NCBI GenBank assembly: GCA_009776565.1
Contig: WRNQ01000084.1
Span: 1 to 7,135, forward strand
Origin: Synergistaceae bacterium
GTDB lineage: Bacteria; Synergistota; Synergistia; Synergistales; Aminobacteriaceae
Reading direction: 5' to 3'
DNA length: 7,135 bases
This document shows positions 5,732 to 7,135 of the stretch, piece by piece. Made by a program: the position numbers and the translations under genes. The notes under the pieces are model-generated. The model did no database searches and was not told the origin of the DNA. It worked only from the letters and a program-made list of their open reading frames with translations. Numbering within the stretch: the stretch's first letter is position 1; each line of letters opens with the position of its first letter.

Positions 5732-5905
5732 TCATTCTTCTTTGTTCAAATGCTTTATTATTATCTCAACATCCATACCTTCGCTGTATCCTCTCAAAGT
5801 ATCAGCCATTGCCAGTATGGTATTGGTAAATATCTTTTTTACATATTTACCTATTGGAACATCCTCGCCGTCAAACCTTATCGTTATTTCTGTACTTTTC
5901 TCCAT
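5732..5905 (-). CDS. Small conserved-looking acidic/basic protein, 57 residues, unknown function
   Basis: The frame starts ATG at 5905 (or GTG at 5908, immediately before) and ends TGA at 5732. The product starts MEKSTEITIRFDGEDVPIGK and ends DVEIIIKHLNKEE. It has no membrane segment or cysteine. A plausible fold is an N-terminal beta strand pair, a central helix (about 21-40) and a closing strand (EIIIKHL). GGAG lies seven bases before the GTG and ten before the ATG. The alternation of hydrophobic and charged residues looks like a real protein. It faintly recalls small proteins of Clostridia of the form ITIRFNGK...NTI...LKG...EIEIKI, but I cannot name a family. It lies on the same strand as all neighbours, between the ApbE gene and the 19-bp array. 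Confidence 0.6.
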   Translation of the reverse strand: MEKSTEITIRFDGEDVPIGKYVKKIFTNTILAMADTLRGYSEGMDVEIIIKHLNKEE

Positions 5906-6011
5906 CACAAAAACGCTCCATTCCTATTTCTATTGTCCTTCAATTCATACCCAAATTATTCCGATTCATATCAAAATCGTCCCGATACCAAGCTTAACTT
6001 GACTTACAACA

Positions 6012-6027
6012 TGTGATAATTTTCACA
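6012..6027. promoter_or_regulatory. TGTGA-N6-TCACA palindrome (Crp/Fnr-type operator candidate)
   Basis: TGTGATAATTTTCACA is a perfect inverted repeat of the classic Crp form. It lies about 75 bases after the ApbE stop and 107 bases before the small protein start, where a promoter for the latter could sit. Crp/Fnr-family regulators exist in Clostridia, but none is in the window, so the regulator is inference. Confidence 0.4.
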
Positions 6028-6084
6028 CAGCATTGACAAATGGCGGCTTATCCAGCATCAGCTCTCACTTACGACCGGCTCGCG

Positions 6085-6100
6085 GTTAACATCTGTTAAC
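6085..6100. promoter_or_regulatory. Paired GTTAAC palindromes just after the ApbE stop
   Basis: GTTAAC, ATCT, GTTAAC gives two identical six-base palindromes with centres ten bases apart, about one helical turn, two bases from the ApbE stop codon. It can be read as GTTAA-N6-TTAAC, close to but not the same as a Rex operator, which has a four-base centre. It could equally fold as a weak hairpin at the 3' end. Two copies of ACCGGCTC (6073-6080 and 6107-6114) bracket it. Confidence 0.3.
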
Positions 6101-6102
6101 GT

Positions 6103-7135
6103 CTAGTACCGGCTCACATTCAGATCGGAATCAACAAACATAGCGCCACTGACTCCTCCGGCTTCATTAAGAAATTTCTCGCCTTCCTCCTCGCCCAACA
6201 CAAACGCAGTCGTTGAGAAAATATCCGCCCTGGCCGATAGGTCATCCACTATGGTGACAGAAATACACTTATCAGCCGGCATTCCTGTCTTCGGATCCAG
6301 GATGTGGCAGTATCTCCTCCCCCCTTGTTCAAAATACCTCTCATAGTCGCCGGATGTGACAACTGATTTATCAATAACGCTTATAACCTCAATAACACCG
6401 TTTGTGTCACGTGGGTGCCGTACTCCAACATTCCAAGCCGTTCCGTCCGGTTTTGAGCCCAGCGCGTAAATGTCGCCTCCCGCATTTACTATACCGTGGC
6501 GAATCCCATTCTTCCTAAGTTTGTCAACTGCTCTATCGGTCGCGTAACCCTTTGCCACTGCTCCGAGATCTATCACTACTCCGCTTTTTACCCTGATTGC
6601 CGACGCCTCCCGGTCAATCTCAATATTTTTAAAGTTGCCGACAGCCAGCGTTTTACCAAGTTCATCGTCATCAGGCACGCGGCCTCCAGACTGAAAATCC
6701 CACAAGTCGCTCACAGCGCCAATTCCAATGTCAAACGCTCCGTTGCTCATATAACCGAAGTTCACAGCCATCTCCATTATTTCCATCACTTCATGACTGA
6801 CGGGGATCCACGCGCCTTCCGCGTTATTAATGCGATAAACGTCGCTTATATCAGGATTTGACAGGTTTTTTGCTGCAAATCTGTCTGAAAGATCGCATAT
6901 TCTTTTAAACTCCTTTTCCGCTTCAACAGCGGCAGACTCTGCGCCACTCTGCGAGTCGGAATACAAAGTCAACATAACGATGGTGTCCATAGAATAGAAC
7001 TCATACTTGTACTCACTTAGGCTGTCAGCGTAAGTCTCAATCCTAGCCGGCTGGCACCCTGACACAAGCGCCGTGGCAGTCGAGACTGCCAAGAATACCG
7101 CAGCCGCAAAGACTGCTATGGCTGCCGGGGTTGCC
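6103..7135 (-). CDS. apbE: ApbE-family FAD:protein FMN transferase lipoprotein, 5' partial
   Basis: ApbE-type enzymes use FAD to attach FMN to a threonine of exported partners such as Rnf/Nqr subunits or FMN-binding domain reductases, outside the membrane, with Mg2+. The reading frame is open to the right edge, so the start is not in the window. The visible part begins with a hydrophobic signal segment (ATPAAIAVFAAAVFLAV) and a lipobox LVSGC, with the lipidated Cys at 7054-7056. Family motifs then follow in order: FYSMDTIV, FDIGIGAVSDLWDF, IDLGAVAKGYATD, VNAGGDIYALG, GVRHPRD, VVTSGDYERYF, CHILDPKTGMPA and ADIFSTTAFVLG, the last carrying the metal-binding Asp and Thr. It ends with a normal short tail and TAG. 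No flavin acceptor protein lies in the window; one may be encoded upstream. Confidence 0.95.
   Translation of the reverse strand, partial: ATPAAIAVFAAAVFLAVSTATALVSGCQPARIETYADSLSEYKYEFYSMDTIVMLTLYSDSQSGAESAAVEAEKEFKRICDLSDRFAAKNLSNPDISDVYRINNAEGAWIPVSHEVMEIMEMAVNFGYMSNGAFDIGIGAVSDLWDFQSGGRVPDDDELGKTLAVGNFKNIEIDREASAIRVKSGVVIDLGAVAKGYATDRAVDKLRKNGIRHGIVNAGGDIYALGSKPDGTAWNVGVRHPRDTNGVIEVISVIDKSVVTSGDYERYFEQGGRRYCHILDPKTGMPADKCISVTIVDDLSARADIFSTTAFVLGEEEGEKFLNEAGGVSGAMFVDSDLNVSRY

Noticed and set aside
5617..6016. Three overlapping plus-strand frames
   Set aside because: They read the 19-bp array and the antisense of the 57-residue gene. They have no protein-like composition or ribosome site.
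7090..7092. TTG as the start of the ApbE gene
   Set aside because: The frame stays open to the right edge and codes hydrophobic signal-peptide residues there, so the TTG is an internal Leu codon of the signal peptide.

Overview
The window looks like a chromosomal segment of a low-to-moderate GC Bacillota, most likely a Clostridia member. The basis is the gene families: a DUF4342-type membrane protein beside an OmpR-type regulator, a PAS kinase with a C-W...C-x-x-C patch, an HD-GYP regulator and an ApbE lipoprotein. Shine-Dalgarno sites are strong and purine-rich. Genus cannot be told from this sequence. Every gene I can support is on the minus strand, so transcription runs from high to low coordinates.

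From right to left, in transcription order: (1) an ApbE-family FMN transferase lipoprotein (6103-7135) whose start lies beyond the right edge; (2) a short spacer with a perfect TGTGA-N6-TCACA palindrome and a pair of GTTAAC palindromes; (3) a 57-residue small protein (5732-5905); (4) a 630-base gene-free stretch holding a 21-unit, 19-bp tandem array and then a GC-rich, highly structured leader; (5) a PAS histidine kinase with a C-terminal Hpt domain but no receiver (3341-5101), followed after 68 bases by a receiver/HD-GYP protein (2214-3272), which should be a c-di-GMP phosphodiesterase; (6) a spacer with a 13-unit, 18-bp array and a 5-unit, 14-bp array; (7) an operon of a DUF4342/UBA-like membrane protein (1181-1738), an OmpR/PhoB response regulator (418-1125) and, past a 13-bp tandem array, the N-terminus of a membrane or exported protein running off the left edge (1-248), probably the cognate sensor kinase.

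Two signalling modules are therefore present. The first is a membrane-linked transcriptional two-component system. The second is a phosphorelay whose parts are divided between two genes: the kinase carries H-box and Hpt histidines, and the only nearby receiver is on the HD-GYP protein. A strong internal ribosome-binding site sits exactly at the start of the Hpt part, so a free Hpt protein may also be made.

The most unusual aspect is the intergenic DNA. Four unrelated-looking minisatellites (periods 13, 14, 18 and 19 bp) fill the spacers. The three longest begin just after a stop codon. The 18- and 19-bp arrays are homogeneous next to that stop codon and decay away from it. The 19-bp array also has a higher-order repeat, and the 18- and 19-bp units share a CAGYATTACR core. 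The kinase leader has two perfect inverted repeats interleaved as A-B-A'-B', the layout of a pseudoknot or a two-state switch.
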